Below, in pieces: positions 30,791-39,074 of a DNA stretch of 47,336 bases (within the stretch, counting starts at the first letter, position 1; each line of letters begins with the position of its first letter). Location: NCBI GenBank assembly GCA_902805675.1, contig CADCTA010000052.1, forward strand, positions 1 through 47,336. The letters run 5' to 3'. The translations under genes were made by a program, and so were the position numbers. Source of the stretch: an uncultured Chthoniobacterales bacterium. GTDB taxonomy: Bacteria; Verrucomicrobiota; Verrucomicrobiia; Chthoniobacterales; UBA10450. The notes beneath the pieces are model-generated. The model made no database searches and had not been told where the DNA came from. It was given only the letters and a program-made list of their open reading frames with translations.

Positions 30791-33289
30791 CTACGTAGTT
30801 TCTTCGCGCCAGATCTTGGGTTCAGCCGCAGCCGCCGCGGGGAGCGCGAAGAAAACCGTCGCAGCGAGGCTCCAGAAAATGCCGATCGCGCAGGCGATGC
30901 CAAGCCCGCCGAGCGTGGGGTTGTTGGCTAATCCGAGGGCGCCGAAACCGGCCACGGCCGTGAGCCCGGCGAGGATGACTGGCTTGATCACACCGGCGAC
31001 ATCGTGCTCGAGCTGGCGTGCCTTCTGCCACACGAGGATGACGTAGATGCCGTAGTCGACGCCCACAGCGAGCACGAGACGGAACGCGAGCACGTTGAGC
31101 AGATTCAGCGGGATTTGCATGAGCTTCATCGTGGCGATCATGGCGGTGACCGCGAGCGCAAGCGTCGCGATATGGATGAGCCAGAGGCGCCAGTCGCGGT
31201 AGAGCAACGCGAGCAACCCAATCTCAAACACCGCCATGAAGGCGCTGATCACGATGAGCTGGCGATGCGACCAGGGGATCAAATCGGCGAGCGTAAAGCT
31301 CCAGCCGGAGAGGGTCATCGGCACACCGGTGACAGCCATCTCGCGCGTCAGCATTTCCTTTTGTGCGTGATCGATCGGCGCGTTCGTAGTCACGAACCCG
31401 GTGGTGAGCAGGGGATCGTGCGCGAAATAGCGATCGACGAGGAACCACCAGCTGGAGGTCGTCGGCAGCTGGGTGCGCCAATCGGGGAGCTCTGCGTTTG
31501 GCTGAGCCGCGCGCCCGAGCTCATCGAGAAGCGTGAAACCGGAGCTGAAAGTCTCGGGGCTGAAGCCTTCCGCCGCGACGGCTTCCTCGAGCGCGGTGCG
31601 CGAGGCGGCGAGGTCGATTCTCGCCAATGCTTCGCGGTTTGCACGGGCGCGGTTCGGCGACAGCGCGAGCGCAGCAGGTGTGGAGAAGCTCTTGATCTTG
31701 CCGCTCTCCTGGAGCGTCGCCCAGTGCGCGGCGACCTGTTGCCAATAGTCGTGCAGCTGTTGCGGATGGCTCGCGCGCACAATCCCGATGGCCGGTTCCC
31801 AGCGCATCGGCATTTTCCCCATGATGGTGTGCAGCGCGTAGCCGGCATCGCTCGACTTCGGCTCCATCGATTTCGTGCTCGCATCGAAGATGAGCGGCGG
31901 CTTCGGCAAGACTGCGATCAGCGCGAGGAGCAACAGGATGGGCGTGGAGACCGCCAGCATTCGCCCCGGGTTCCGCACCGCCCACCGCACGTAGCTCTTC
32001 ACGCCGGCGAACATCCAGTCGCCGTGCAGCGGCCGGCTTTTCGCCGGGATGAAGAGGAAGAAAATCGAAAGCGTGAAAAGACCGGCGAGGAAGATGCCGA
32101 TCGCGACCAGGACGCCGAGCTGGGTGAATCCGGGCGAGTTGCTGAGGAGCAAGGCGAGGAAGCCAACCGCCGTCGTGAGCGCGCCAAAGAAAACCGGGCG
32201 GCCGAGATTGCGGATCGCTTCGTCGACTCCACCGGCGTGATCGAGCCCATCGTCGCGCGCCTGTTGATAGCGCCCGAAGACAAGGATGGCGAAATCGACG
32301 CCGAGCCCGATCAGAATGGCGCAGAAGCCGACCGTCACCATGTTGAGCTCGCCGAAAATCAGCAGCCCCGCAGCCAGCGAGACGACGCAGCAGAGCAGGA
32401 GCGAGAAGCCCATGCCGAGCAGAGGAAGCCAGCGCCGGAAGCCAGCGTAGAAGACGCCACCGACCAGAAACACGGAACCGAAAATCGTGACGACGATGTC
32501 GTGCCGCATGCTGAGCGAGATCTCGGACACATAAGCAGAGCGGCCGGTGACGAGGACCTCGAGCGGCCCGCCGTCCCAGGTCTCACGTGCCTTGGCGCGG
32601 AACGCGTTCACATCCTCCATCAGCTTCTGCGCATCGAACGCGCCCGTCGTCGGCTGGTTCGTGACGACAAGGAACACGCGCATGGTGCGATCGGGCGAAG
32701 TGAGCGGCTGGCCTTCCTCGACCGCGGCGTTGCCCGCAAACGGCTTCAGGGCCGGCGCGACAACGCCGAGCGGGTCGAGCTGCAATTCGATCTGCGGCCG
32801 CGGCGATCCGGCTTCGATCTCTTCGCGCAGCCGACGCAGGCGCTCGCGCAGCTTGTCCGGTTGCAGCACCGAGATTGTCTCCGCGAACGCTGTCGGCTCC
32901 AGGTTCAAGAGCAGCGGCACCGCGATCGCCTGCAAATCGCGCACGCCTTCCGGCGTCTCGAGTGGCGAGCCGGCGAGGACGCGCGTGGCCCAAGGTTGTT
33001 GCCGGAGAGACTCGGCAAACTCCGGTGCGAAGTCTTCGAGCTTGTCGACATCCTCCGGCTTGCAGACGAGTGCAAAGGTCAGCTCGCGGACCTGCGCGAA
33101 GTCGCGGTTGTAGAGCTTGAGACCTTCCACGGACTCGAAGCCGTTTGGCAAGAGGTTCAGCACCTCCGTGTCGAGCTTCATCCTCGTGATGAGGATCAGC
33201 AGCGACACCGCGAACATCGCTGCCACCGCGAGCCAGACAGCGCCGCGCCGTTGCGTGACGAGGCGGCTGACGGTGGAGTGGAGCGGCAT
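30791..33289 (-). CDS. MMPL/RND-family lipid or pigment exporter
   Basis: The 832-residue inner-membrane protein has two halves, each with one helix, a large periplasmic domain and a five-helix bundle. The first half has helix 1 at about 17-35, then 'LLPNGFESVEGL', and a helix block at about 262-400 with ILIGLGVDFAILVFGRYQ. The second half has a helix block after about 660 with 'LNLLNVLAFRLVLAVGVDYGIYVILVW'. The GxGVDFxI/GVGVDYGIY motifs carry the proton-relay Asp residues of MMPL proteins. Family members export lipids such as hopanoids, or aryl-polyene/xanthomonadin pigments. It stands between a small lipoprotein gene and the LolA-like gene in the same unit, which supports transport of a lipid-like product to the outer membrane. 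Confidence 0.92.
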   Translation of the reverse strand: MPLHSTVSRLVTQRRGAVWLAVAAMFAVSLLILITRMKLDTEVLNLLPNGFESVEGLKLYNRDFAQVRELTFALVCKPEDVDKLEDFAPEFAESLRQQPWATRVLAGSPLETPEGVRDLQAIAVPLLLNLEPTAFAETISVLQPDKLRERLRRLREEIEAGSPRPQIELQLDPLGVVAPALKPFAGNAAVEEGQPLTSPDRTMRVFLVVTNQPTTGAFDAQKLMEDVNAFRAKARETWDGGPLEVLVTGRSAYVSEISLSMRHDIVVTIFGSVFLVGGVFYAGFRRWLPLLGMGFSLLLCCVVSLAAGLLIFGELNMVTVGFCAILIGLGVDFAILVFGRYQQARDDGLDHAGGVDEAIRNLGRPVFFGALTTAVGFLALLLSNSPGFTQLGVLVAIGIFLAGLFTLSIFFLFIPAKSRPLHGDWMFAGVKSYVRWAVRNPGRMLAVSTPILLLLALIAVLPKPPLIFDASTKSMEPKSSDAGYALHTIMGKMPMRWEPAIGIVRASHPQQLHDYWQQVAAHWATLQESGKIKSFSTPAALALSPNRARANREALARIDLAASRTALEEAVAAEGFSPETFSSGFTLLDELGRAAQPNAELPDWRTQLPTTSSWWFLVDRYFAHDPLLTTGFVTTNAPIDHAQKEMLTREMAVTGVPMTLSGWSFTLADLIPWSHRQLIVISAFMAVFEIGLLALLYRDWRLWLIHIATLALAVTAMIATMKLMQIPLNLLNVLAFRLVLAVGVDYGIYVILVWQKARQLEHDVAGVIKPVILAGLTAVAGFGALGLANNPTLGGLGIACAIGIFWSLAATVFFALPAAAAAEPKIWREETT

Positions 33290-33332
33290 GGTTGGCGGAG
33301 AGGCGCGACGTTCGCGTCTCTATCCGCCGCCG

Positions 33333-33761
33333 TCAAAAGCGGAGCGTGAAGCTCTGCTCGCCGGCATCGTGCCGGATCGAGGTCATGCGCCGGCCATTCA
33401 CGATCTTGTCGCGCAGCTGGAACCAACCCTTCAAGCGCGCGGGCGCTTCCGCCGTCGTGCCGGACCAGCGCCCCCGGGCGAGCGGGCCCTCCGCTTGCGC
33501 GAAATTCGCATCCTGCCGGATGGAGAGCAGCGTGATGCCGCCAGCCTTGGTGAAGGTCAACTCGAAGTCGCCGCCCTTGGAGTAGCGCACGAGCACCTCA
33601 CCGATGAGCGACATGCGCCCGTCGGTGTAGGCGAGCTGTCCGGTCTTCGTCTGCCAGCCGGAGGCGGGCTCGGCGAACTGGCGTGCGGGCATGGTTGTCT
33701 GGCAGGCGGTGAGGCTGAGAGCCAGGGCGGCGCAGGTGAGAAGTGGGAGGAGTGTTTTCAT
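33333..33761 (-). CDS. small outer-membrane-type lipoprotein, unknown
   Basis: The 142-residue protein has a lipoprotein signal: MKTLLPLLTCAALALSLTAC with Cys20 as the acylated residue (lipobox LTAC). The mature part is beta-rich (GQLAYTDGRMSLIGEVLVRY, FELTFTKAGGITLLSIRQD), resembling the periplasmic lipoproteins (DUF3261 type) that accompany MMPL exporters in aryl-polyene clusters, but I cannot assign the family with certainty. Its start overlaps the stop of the halogenase-like gene by 4 nt and the MMPL gene follows 43 bp on. It may receive or anchor the exported product at the outer membrane. Confidence 0.75.
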   Translation of the reverse strand: MKTLLPLLTCAALALSLTACQTTMPARQFAEPASGWQTKTGQLAYTDGRMSLIGEVLVRYSKGGDFELTFTKAGGITLLSIRQDANFAQAEGPLARGRWSGTTAEAPARLKGWFQLRDKIVNGRRMTSIRHDAGEQSFTLRF

Positions 33762-35062
33762 GAGATTGCTTCCGCTACTTCGCGCATCGAAGGCTGTGTG
33801 TCTTTCTGCGGCATGAGGGTGCGCCGCGGAGCCAGCGGGAAGTATTTCTGGATGCGAACCAGGGTGTAGAAGACAGCCATGCGCCAGCGGATCGCAAAGC
33901 TGGTGCCGACGTTGCCGCCCAGCACGGCGTTAATGGCTGGGGGCAGCTGCATGAAGTCCTGCGGGTGGAGGAAGATCTCGATGAACTCGTGCGAATACCA
34001 CGCGTTCACAAACTTCAGATAGACGTCCATCGCGCGGTGCACCGCCTTCTCGTATTGCGCGAAGAGGCGCCGACGCTTTCCCGGATGATCGAGCACCGCC
34101 TGTACGGCGTCGGCCGCTTTCTCGCCCGCCATCACGGCGAGGAACACGCCGCTGCTAAACACCGGGTCGATGAACCCGGCCGCGTCGCCCGCGAGCAGCC
34201 ATCGATCGCCGGTGAGGTTAGTGTTTCGATAGGAGAAATCGGCGGCGGTGTGGACCGGCGTCACACGTGTGGCGGCGGCCATGCGATTCGCGATTACTGG
34301 CTGGGCCGCGAGGGATTGTTCGAGGAAGTCCTCGGGGTTCTGCCTCGCCGCTTTATAGACGGCGCTATCGAGCACGACGCCTATGCTGATGCGCTCGGCG
34401 CTGAGCGGGATCATCCAGAACCAGCGGTCATGCGCACGGATGAGCCGGGTGAGGGTTCCGTCGATCCCCGGCTCGCGCCAGACACCGTCGTAATGCGCGA
34501 AGATCGAGATCTTCTTCAGGTGCTCGTAGGTTTTCTTGAAGCCAAACTTTGAGCCCACGATCGAGTTCCGCCCGCTGGCGTCGATCAGATACTTGGCGCG
34601 GAGCTCCGCGGGGGCAGAGCCTTTTCGCGTGATCCGGAGGAGCACCTCCTCGTCTGAGAAATCCACCGCATCGACGGCGGTCTCCTCGCGGACTTCGGCG
34701 CCGTTCTCGCGCGCGTGCTCGAGCAGCATCTTGTCGAACTCAGCGCGCGTCACCTGGTAGGCGCGGTCGGTCTGTGATTCGAAGCCGTCCTTGAAGTAAA
34801 ACTTCACGCCCTCCTCACTGCAGGCGCCACACATCTCACCGCCGAACTTCTCCATGAAGCCCGCGCGCTGAAATTTCTCCACCAGGCCCAGCCGCTTGAA
34901 CGCCTGCATGCTGAACGGCAAGAGCGATTCGCCGATCTTGAAGCGCGGGAACTTGTCGCGTTCCACGAGCACGACGCGACGGCCTGCCTTCGCGAGCAGC
35001 GTGGCCGCAGTGGTGCCGGCCGGCCCGGCCCCGATGATGGCGACGTCGTAGAGCTCGTTCAC
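33758..35062 (-). CDS. flavin-dependent halogenase-like oxidoreductase
   Basis: The 434-residue protein has an N-terminal FAD Rossmann motif (DVAIIGAGPAGTTAATLLA, GxGxxG at 11-16) and the PRFKIGESLLP segment common to halogenases and geranylgeranyl reductase-like enzymes. It has WFWMIP at 214-219, which matches the WxWxIP motif typical of flavin-dependent halogenases. The FAD-closing motif is GDAAGFIDPVFSSGVFLA. Halogenases of this group use FADH2, chloride or bromide and a phenolic or pyrrolic substrate, often tethered to a carrier protein. It is the first gene of the unit with the lipoprotein (4-nt overlap), MMPL and LolA-like genes. Similar enzymes annotated 'tryptophan halogenase' sit in aryl-polyene clusters. 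A plain reductase or monooxygenase role is the alternative. Confidence 0.88.
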   Translation of the reverse strand: MNELYDVAIIGAGPAGTTAATLLAKAGRRVVLVERDKFPRFKIGESLLPFSMQAFKRLGLVEKFQRAGFMEKFGGEMCGACSEEGVKFYFKDGFESQTDRAYQVTRAEFDKMLLEHARENGAEVREETAVDAVDFSDEEVLLRITRKGSAPAELRAKYLIDASGRNSIVGSKFGFKKTYEHLKKISIFAHYDGVWREPGIDGTLTRLIRAHDRWFWMIPLSAERISIGVVLDSAVYKAARQNPEDFLEQSLAAQPVIANRMAAATRVTPVHTAADFSYRNTNLTGDRWLLAGDAAGFIDPVFSSGVFLAVMAGEKAADAVQAVLDHPGKRRRLFAQYEKAVHRAMDVYLKFVNAWYSHEFIEIFLHPQDFMQLPPAINAVLGGNVGTSFAIRWRMAVFYTLVRIQKYFPLAPRRTLMPQKDTQPSMREVAEAIS

Positions 35063-35117
35063 GATGAGGTGCTCACGTTAGCAAAATTGCCGCTCACAGG
35101 CAAAGCCGTCCCACACC

Positions 35118-35208
35118 GTCATTCTGAGCGCAGCGCAGCGGAGTCGAAGAATCCCGTGGCCCTACCGGCGGTAGAACGACGGGATCCCTCGACTTCGCTC
35201 GGGATGAC
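35118..35208. repeat. dispersed inverted-repeat element, copy D
   Basis: Starts GTCATTCTGAGCGCAGCGCA and ends GACTTCGCTCGGGATGAC, with CCCGTGG and CGGGATCCC in the middle, very close to copy A in layout. It lies between the divergent halogenase-like and DUF2059 genes, so unlike copies A and C it sits in a promoter region. Confidence 0.85.
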
Positions 35209-35264
35209 GAGGTTGTCGCGCATCTTTGGCTTTCGTCTGGAGGCAACGGGAGTACGATTCGGGC

Positions 35265-35747
35265 ATGAAACGAATCGCCATTTCCTTGCTGATCGCCTGC
35301 CTGGCGGTGGTTGTGCAGGCTGCGGAGCCGACCCCCGGCGGCAGCCACTACAAAGCCGCCGAGAAGACCCTGACGTTGATGGACATGGAGACGGTGCTGC
35401 GCAGGGCGATCGACGAGATGCTGAAAGCGCAAATCTCGCAGACTCCCGGCATCGCGCCGTACGAGAGTGTCATGCGCCAGTTCCTGATGAAGCACATGGG
35501 CTGGGACAGCCTGAAGGCGGACACGATCCAGATCTACATGTCCGAGTTCACCGAAAAGGAACTTGAGGAGCTGAACCGTTTTTACGAGACGGCGGTCGGA
35601 CGCAAGATGGTGGAGAAGATGCCGGCGCTGATGGGTAAAGGCGCAGAGCTCGGCGCCAAGCGCGTCCAGGAGAACATGCCCGAGCTCCAGTCCGCCATCG
35701 CGGAAGAGGCGAAGAAGCAGAAAGAGGCGAGCGACAAGAAGAAGTAG
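35265..35747 (+). CDS. secreted DUF2059 domain protein
   Basis: The 160-residue protein starts at MKRIAISLLIACLAVVVQA (ATG at 35265), a signal peptide ending near QAAE. The mature part is helical: MDMETVLRRAIDEMLKAQI, then YMSEFTEKELEELNRFYETAVGRKMVEKMP, the core of the DUF2059 pattern (a 'tFtewElkdlaaFyaspvGqK' type motif). A charged Lys/Glu-rich tail (EEAKKQKEASDKKK) ends it. The family has no known function. It is the first of a plus-strand run of genes; the next begins 60 bp on. Confidence 0.88.
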   Translation: MKRIAISLLIACLAVVVQAAEPTPGGSHYKAAEKTLTLMDMETVLRRAIDEMLKAQISQTPGIAPYESVMRQFLMKHMGWDSLKADTIQIYMSEFTEKELEELNRFYETAVGRKMVEKMPALMGKGAELGAKRVQENMPELQSAIAEEAKKQKEASDKKK

Positions 35748-35807
35748 CAGCGCGGTCGCACCCGTGGGCTGTGTCCTGCGCCGGCCGTGGATCAACGCTG
35801 ACTAGAG

Positions 35808-36623
35808 ATGGTCGCGCGCCAGCTGATCATTGCCGCCGCTTCAGCAGTGGTGTGCGCGCTGCCGGCGGTCGCGGCGGCCGATGTTCGGACCGTCTCGGTG
35901 CCGGCGAGCACCACGCTGTATTTCCACATGGAGAGCCACAGCCACGCGGAATACTTCGAGTTCCGAAAGGACGGTCGCTACCGGCAGATCGATGTCCAAC
36001 ACCTCATGACCGAGGAGTGGGACAGCGGCCGATGGGAAGCGCGCGGCGAGGATATTATCTTGCGGTCGAGTCGGCGTCCGGTCGACATCGTCACGCGCGA
36101 GTTTCGCATTTACGTCAGAGATCGCGCGGATCTGCGCCGGCTGCGGCACTTGCGCCAAAAGCTGGCTGCCTTCCTGCAACTGAACGGCGGGCGAACCATT
36201 CCGTTCGCCACGATCAAAACGATCGCCGTCCATCTGCCGAACTCGAGACGGAAGCTAGACATCAGCCTCGATGTGCATTTCGAGTTGGACGCAAAGCGGC
36301 CGGAGGTCGAGCGCGGCGCCTTGGAGGTATTGCTCAGGCGGATCGACGATTACCTCCGCAACCCAGATGTGTTTACGCACTCATTCAGGCTGCGGCGCTA
36401 CCGAGGCGTGGAGTGGCTGGAGCCGGTGGGACCGAATGACGTAGCGCCGTCGCCTGTGGCGGACCTCGTCAAGAGGATCGACCAGAGTGGGGGAAAGCAG
36501 CCGGATTACGTGTTCGTGCGAGTGTCACAACGTCAATTCGCCGCCGGCGCAGGTTCGCTCTACCCCTTTAAGTTCTACCCCGCGATGAACGAGAAGGTGA
36601 AAGCGCAAGAGCCGAAGCGGTGA
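35808..36623 (+). CDS. secreted protein of unknown function
   Basis: The 271-residue protein has a signal peptide (QLIIAAASAVVCALPAVAAA) and a mature part without a family I recognise. It contains 'LYFHMESHSHAEYFEFRKDGRYRQI' and DSGRWEARGEDIILRSSRRP, which look like beta strands of a lipocalin-like or META-like domain. A helical arginine-rich stretch (ADLRRLRHLRQKLAAFL) and VLLRRIDDYLRNPDVF follow. No cysteines or catalytic triads are evident. It lies between the DUF2059 gene and the LptF/LptG gene on the same strand. Confidence 0.7.
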   Translation: MVARQLIIAAASAVVCALPAVAAADVRTVSVPASTTLYFHMESHSHAEYFEFRKDGRYRQIDVQHLMTEEWDSGRWEARGEDIILRSSRRPVDIVTREFRIYVRDRADLRRLRHLRQKLAAFLQLNGGRTIPFATIKTIAVHLPNSRRKLDISLDVHFELDAKRPEVERGALEVLLRRIDDYLRNPDVFTHSFRLRRYRGVEWLEPVGPNDVAPSPVADLVKRIDQSGGKQPDYVFVRVSQRQFAAGAGSLYPFKFYPAMNEKVKAQEPKR

Positions 36624-36714
36624 ATCGCCGCCGGATCATCTCGCGCTTCCCGACGACGGGCGCAGCGGGATTCTGGTTGTTCCCCGCGCGGTTCGGAATT
36701 ACCGGTCTCGCGCC

Positions 36715-37821
36715 GTGAAGATCATCGACCGATTCATCAGCCGCGAGCTGATCGTGAACCTGCTCTTCGCCGTCGCCGTGCTGAGCCTGGTGCTCGTAGT
36801 CGGTAATATCTTCCGCAAGCTGCTCCCGTTGCTCGTGAACCAGGATGTGCCCGTCGAGTACATCCTCACCTTCATCGCCTACGTACTGCCGTTCTCCCTC
36901 ATCTTCACCATCCCGTGGGGACTGCTGACGGCCATCCTCCTCGTCTTCGGCCGGCTTTCCGCCGATAACGAGCTTACCGCCCTGCGCTCGAACGGCGTGA
37001 GCATCGCACGCATCAGCGTCTCGCTCGGGCTGGTCGCCATCGTCTGCACCGCGATATCGCTTTGGCTGAATGTCTCCGTCGCGCCAGCCGCGCAGCAAAA
37101 GCTCCGCAGCACGATTCTCGATCTCGCGACGCGTAACCCGATGGCGCTCTTCGGCAGCGACCAGGTCATCGACCAGTTTCCCGGCCGCAAAATCTACGTC
37201 GGGCGCAAGGAAGGAAACCGCCTCGAGAACATCATCGTTTTCGAGATGAACGAAGCCGCCATGCCGATGCGCGTGACGCACGCGCGCAGCGGCGTGCTCG
37301 AGGCTGATCTCGCGAATCAGCGTCTCCTCATGCATCTCTACGAAGCGCGATATCAGCAGCGCGACGAGAAGGACCCGTTCGATCTGCGCAAGGTGCGCGA
37401 CGGCATCAACATGGTGGAAGGGACGCTCCCGATCGGCCTCGAGGAGCTTTATCAAAAAGAGAAACGCCGCACGAGCCGCTCTGCCATGTCGCTCGAGCAG
37501 TTAATGGAGCAGCTCAAGAGCGACGATGCCGTGCAGCAGAGCGCCAGCCGGACGGAGATCAACAAGCGCTTCGCCTTCCCGTTTTCTTGCATCGCCTTCG
37601 CGCTGGTCGGCGTGCCGCTCGGCATTACCGCGCATCGGCGCGAGACTTCGATGGGCTTCCTTCTCAGCCTCGTCGTCGCATTCTTCTACTTCCTCTTCAT
37701 CATCGTAGCCGACACGTTGCGCGGGAATCCGGCCGTTCGCCCGGAGCTGCTGGTTTGGTTTCCGAACCTCCTCTTCATCGGCCTCGGGATTTGGATGTTC
37801 CGGCGTTTGGCGCGGCAATAG
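36715..37821 (+). CDS. LptF/LptG-family permease (YjgP/YjgQ)
   Basis: The 368-residue inner-membrane protein starts at a GTG (MKIIDRFISRELIVNLLFAV). Three N-terminal helices (about 15-35, 55-85, 100-120), a periplasmic beta-jellyroll (about 135-265, 'FPGRKIYVGRKEGNRLENIIVFEM') and three C-terminal helices starting near 'NKRFAFPFSCIAFALVGVPLGI' match LptF and LptG. These form the LptB2FG ATP-driven pump that extracts lipopolysaccharide from the inner membrane for transport to the cell surface. I cannot tell F from G; only one copy is in the window and the partner must lie elsewhere. The coupling-helix region SADNELTALRSNGVS, which contacts LptB, is well kept. Confidence 0.94.
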   Translation: MKIIDRFISRELIVNLLFAVAVLSLVLVVGNIFRKLLPLLVNQDVPVEYILTFIAYVLPFSLIFTIPWGLLTAILLVFGRLSADNELTALRSNGVSIARISVSLGLVAIVCTAISLWLNVSVAPAAQQKLRSTILDLATRNPMALFGSDQVIDQFPGRKIYVGRKEGNRLENIIVFEMNEAAMPMRVTHARSGVLEADLANQRLLMHLYEARYQQRDEKDPFDLRKVRDGINMVEGTLPIGLEELYQKEKRRTSRSAMSLEQLMEQLKSDDAVQQSASRTEINKRFAFPFSCIAFALVGVPLGITAHRRETSMGFLLSLVVAFFYFLFIIVADTLRGNPAVRPELLVWFPNLLFIGLGIWMFRRLARQ

Positions 37822-37864
37822 CCGCTCGCTGGTTGCTCGTTCCGAAACTGGGACGGTGAAATCC

Positions 37865-37892
37865 CGTCGGCGGGACTTTCGTTGTGCCGACG
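37865..37892. terminator. GC-rich inverted repeat after the LptF/LptG gene
   Basis: CGTCGGC (37865-37871) pairs with GCCGACG (37886-37892) around a 14-nt loop, about 45 bp past the stop. No T-run follows, so a factor-independent terminator is only possible, not shown. It separates the upstream genes from the sigma-54 promoter candidate. Confidence 0.4.
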
Positions 37893-37953
37893 CGGCTTCG
37901 AGTCATCCCATAAACATCTTCGGGATAGACGCTTACGTAATGGGAAGGCGATG

Positions 37954-37969
37954 TGGCACGACCTATGCA
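37954..37969 (+). promoter_or_regulatory. sigma-54 promoter candidate (-24/-12)
   Basis: TGGCACG-ACCT-ATGCA matches the consensus TGGCACG-N4-TTGCW at all but one position, with the GG (37955-37956) and GC (37967-37968) exactly 12 bp apart. Transcription would start near 37980, about 53 bp before the DUF4097 ATG. An inverted TCCCAT...ATGGGA (37906-37911, 37940-37945) lies just upstream and could be an activator or regulator site. It would make the DUF4097-permease genes dependent on RpoN and an enhancer-binding protein. Confidence 0.75.
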
Positions 37970-38032
37970 AAGGGCTACGGCTAGCCGCATCTCTCGCGGG
38001 CTTACCCAACCCCCACTACCAAGGACCCGCTC

Positions 38033-39028
38033 ATGCACCTGCGTACCGCATTTATCCTCGCTCTCACCGCTTCCAGCGCATTCGCGCTATCCGAGGAACG
38101 GGTGAACCAGCAGCTCGAGGTGGCATCCGGTGGCAAGCTCGTGGTCGACGTTGAGTTTGGGTCGATTGACGTGAGCCCGGCCACGGATGGCAAAGTTTCG
38201 GTGGAGGCGTATCGCAAGATCGATTCGAACGACGAAGGGCGCGAAAAAGATTACCTGGCGCAGTCGCCGATCGTGGTCAGCAAAGAGGGAAACACCGTCA
38301 CGGTGCGCGCCCGCCGGACGAACGGCGACAAACGCTGGAGCTGGTCCGGCTCGATCACGATGGACGCGCGCTACACCGTGCGCGTGCCGAAGCAGTTCAG
38401 CGCCGACCTTCGCACGAGCGGCGGCACGATCGCGGCGAACGGCATCAGCGGCGACATCAAAGCGGACACGAGTGGCGGAAAGCTCAAGTTCAGTCAGCTG
38501 CAGGGGCCACTGAACGCCCGCACCAGCGGCGGCGGCATCGCAATGAATGCGTGCGAAGGTCCGATGATCGTCTCCACCAGCGGCGGCGACATCGATTCCG
38601 ACGGCGGAAGCGGCAAGCTCGAAGCCCGCACTTCCGGCGGAGCGATCTCGGTGCGCAACTTTGTCGGCGACACGGAAGTGAAGACCAGCGGCGGCAAGCT
38701 CACGCTGGAAAACATCAAGGGCAGACTGACGGGCAAAACGTCCGCCGGAGCGATCACCGCCTCGCTGGTTGATCCAGTCCCGGGCGACGTTTCGCTGCAC
38801 ACCTCCGCGGGCAGCATCGACATTGCGATCCCACCGAAAGCGGGATTCACCGTCGACGCCAAGGCGAGCATGGGAAACATCCGCACCGAGATCCCGATGC
38901 TGGCCACGCGCTCGGATGACGACCGGCTTGAAGGCACGCTCAACGGCGGCGGCAAAGCGCTCTCGCTCAGGACCAGCGTCGGCAGCATCACGATCAAGCC
39001 AGCCGGCTCCCAGACCGCCGCGCGCTAA
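38033..39028 (+). CDS. secreted DUF4097 beta-repeat protein
   Basis: The 331-residue protein has a signal peptide (LRTAFILALTASSAFAL) and a DUF4097-type repeat domain. TSGG or TSAG occurs at residues 128, 146, 164, 182, 200, 218 and 236, an exact 18-residue period, and again at 257. Each unit has an alternating small/hydrophobic pattern (e.g. GDIKADTSGGKLKFSQLQG) that suits a right-handed beta-solenoid in which one turn is one repeat. The family is widespread and associated with membrane-stress or transporter loci, but its role is unknown. The ATG has AAGGA 8 nt upstream. It follows a sigma-54 promoter candidate and precedes four permease genes by 46 bp, so it is probably the first gene of their operon. 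Confidence 0.92.
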   Translation: MHLRTAFILALTASSAFALSEERVNQQLEVASGGKLVVDVEFGSIDVSPATDGKVSVEAYRKIDSNDEGREKDYLAQSPIVVSKEGNTVTVRARRTNGDKRWSWSGSITMDARYTVRVPKQFSADLRTSGGTIAANGISGDIKADTSGGKLKFSQLQGPLNARTSGGGIAMNACEGPMIVSTSGGDIDSDGGSGKLEARTSGGAISVRNFVGDTEVKTSGGKLTLENIKGRLTGKTSAGAITASLVDPVPGDVSLHTSAGSIDIAIPPKAGFTVDAKASMGNIRTEIPMLATRSDDDRLEGTLNGGGKALSLRTSVGSITIKPAGSQTAAR

Positions 39029-39074
39029 GCGCCGCCTAACAAGACCTGACCTGATGATCCGCTAAGACGCGCGT

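Noticed and set aside
31004-33349. A 781-residue plus-strand open frame antisense to the MMPL gene
   Set aside because: It is His/Arg/Glu-rich and has no motif; the opposite frame is a textbook MMPL exporter. Similar long antisense frames over the PYROXD2-like gene and permease 1 are rejected for the same reason; they follow from high GC.
37851-37892. A cobalamin-riboswitch-like string GGGACGGTGAAATCCCGTC
   Set aside because: The GGTGAAATCC piece resembles part of the core, but the conserved CCCGC and GCCACTG elements and the B12-box are missing, and no B12 gene follows. It lies upstream of a sigma-54 promoter rather than in a leader.
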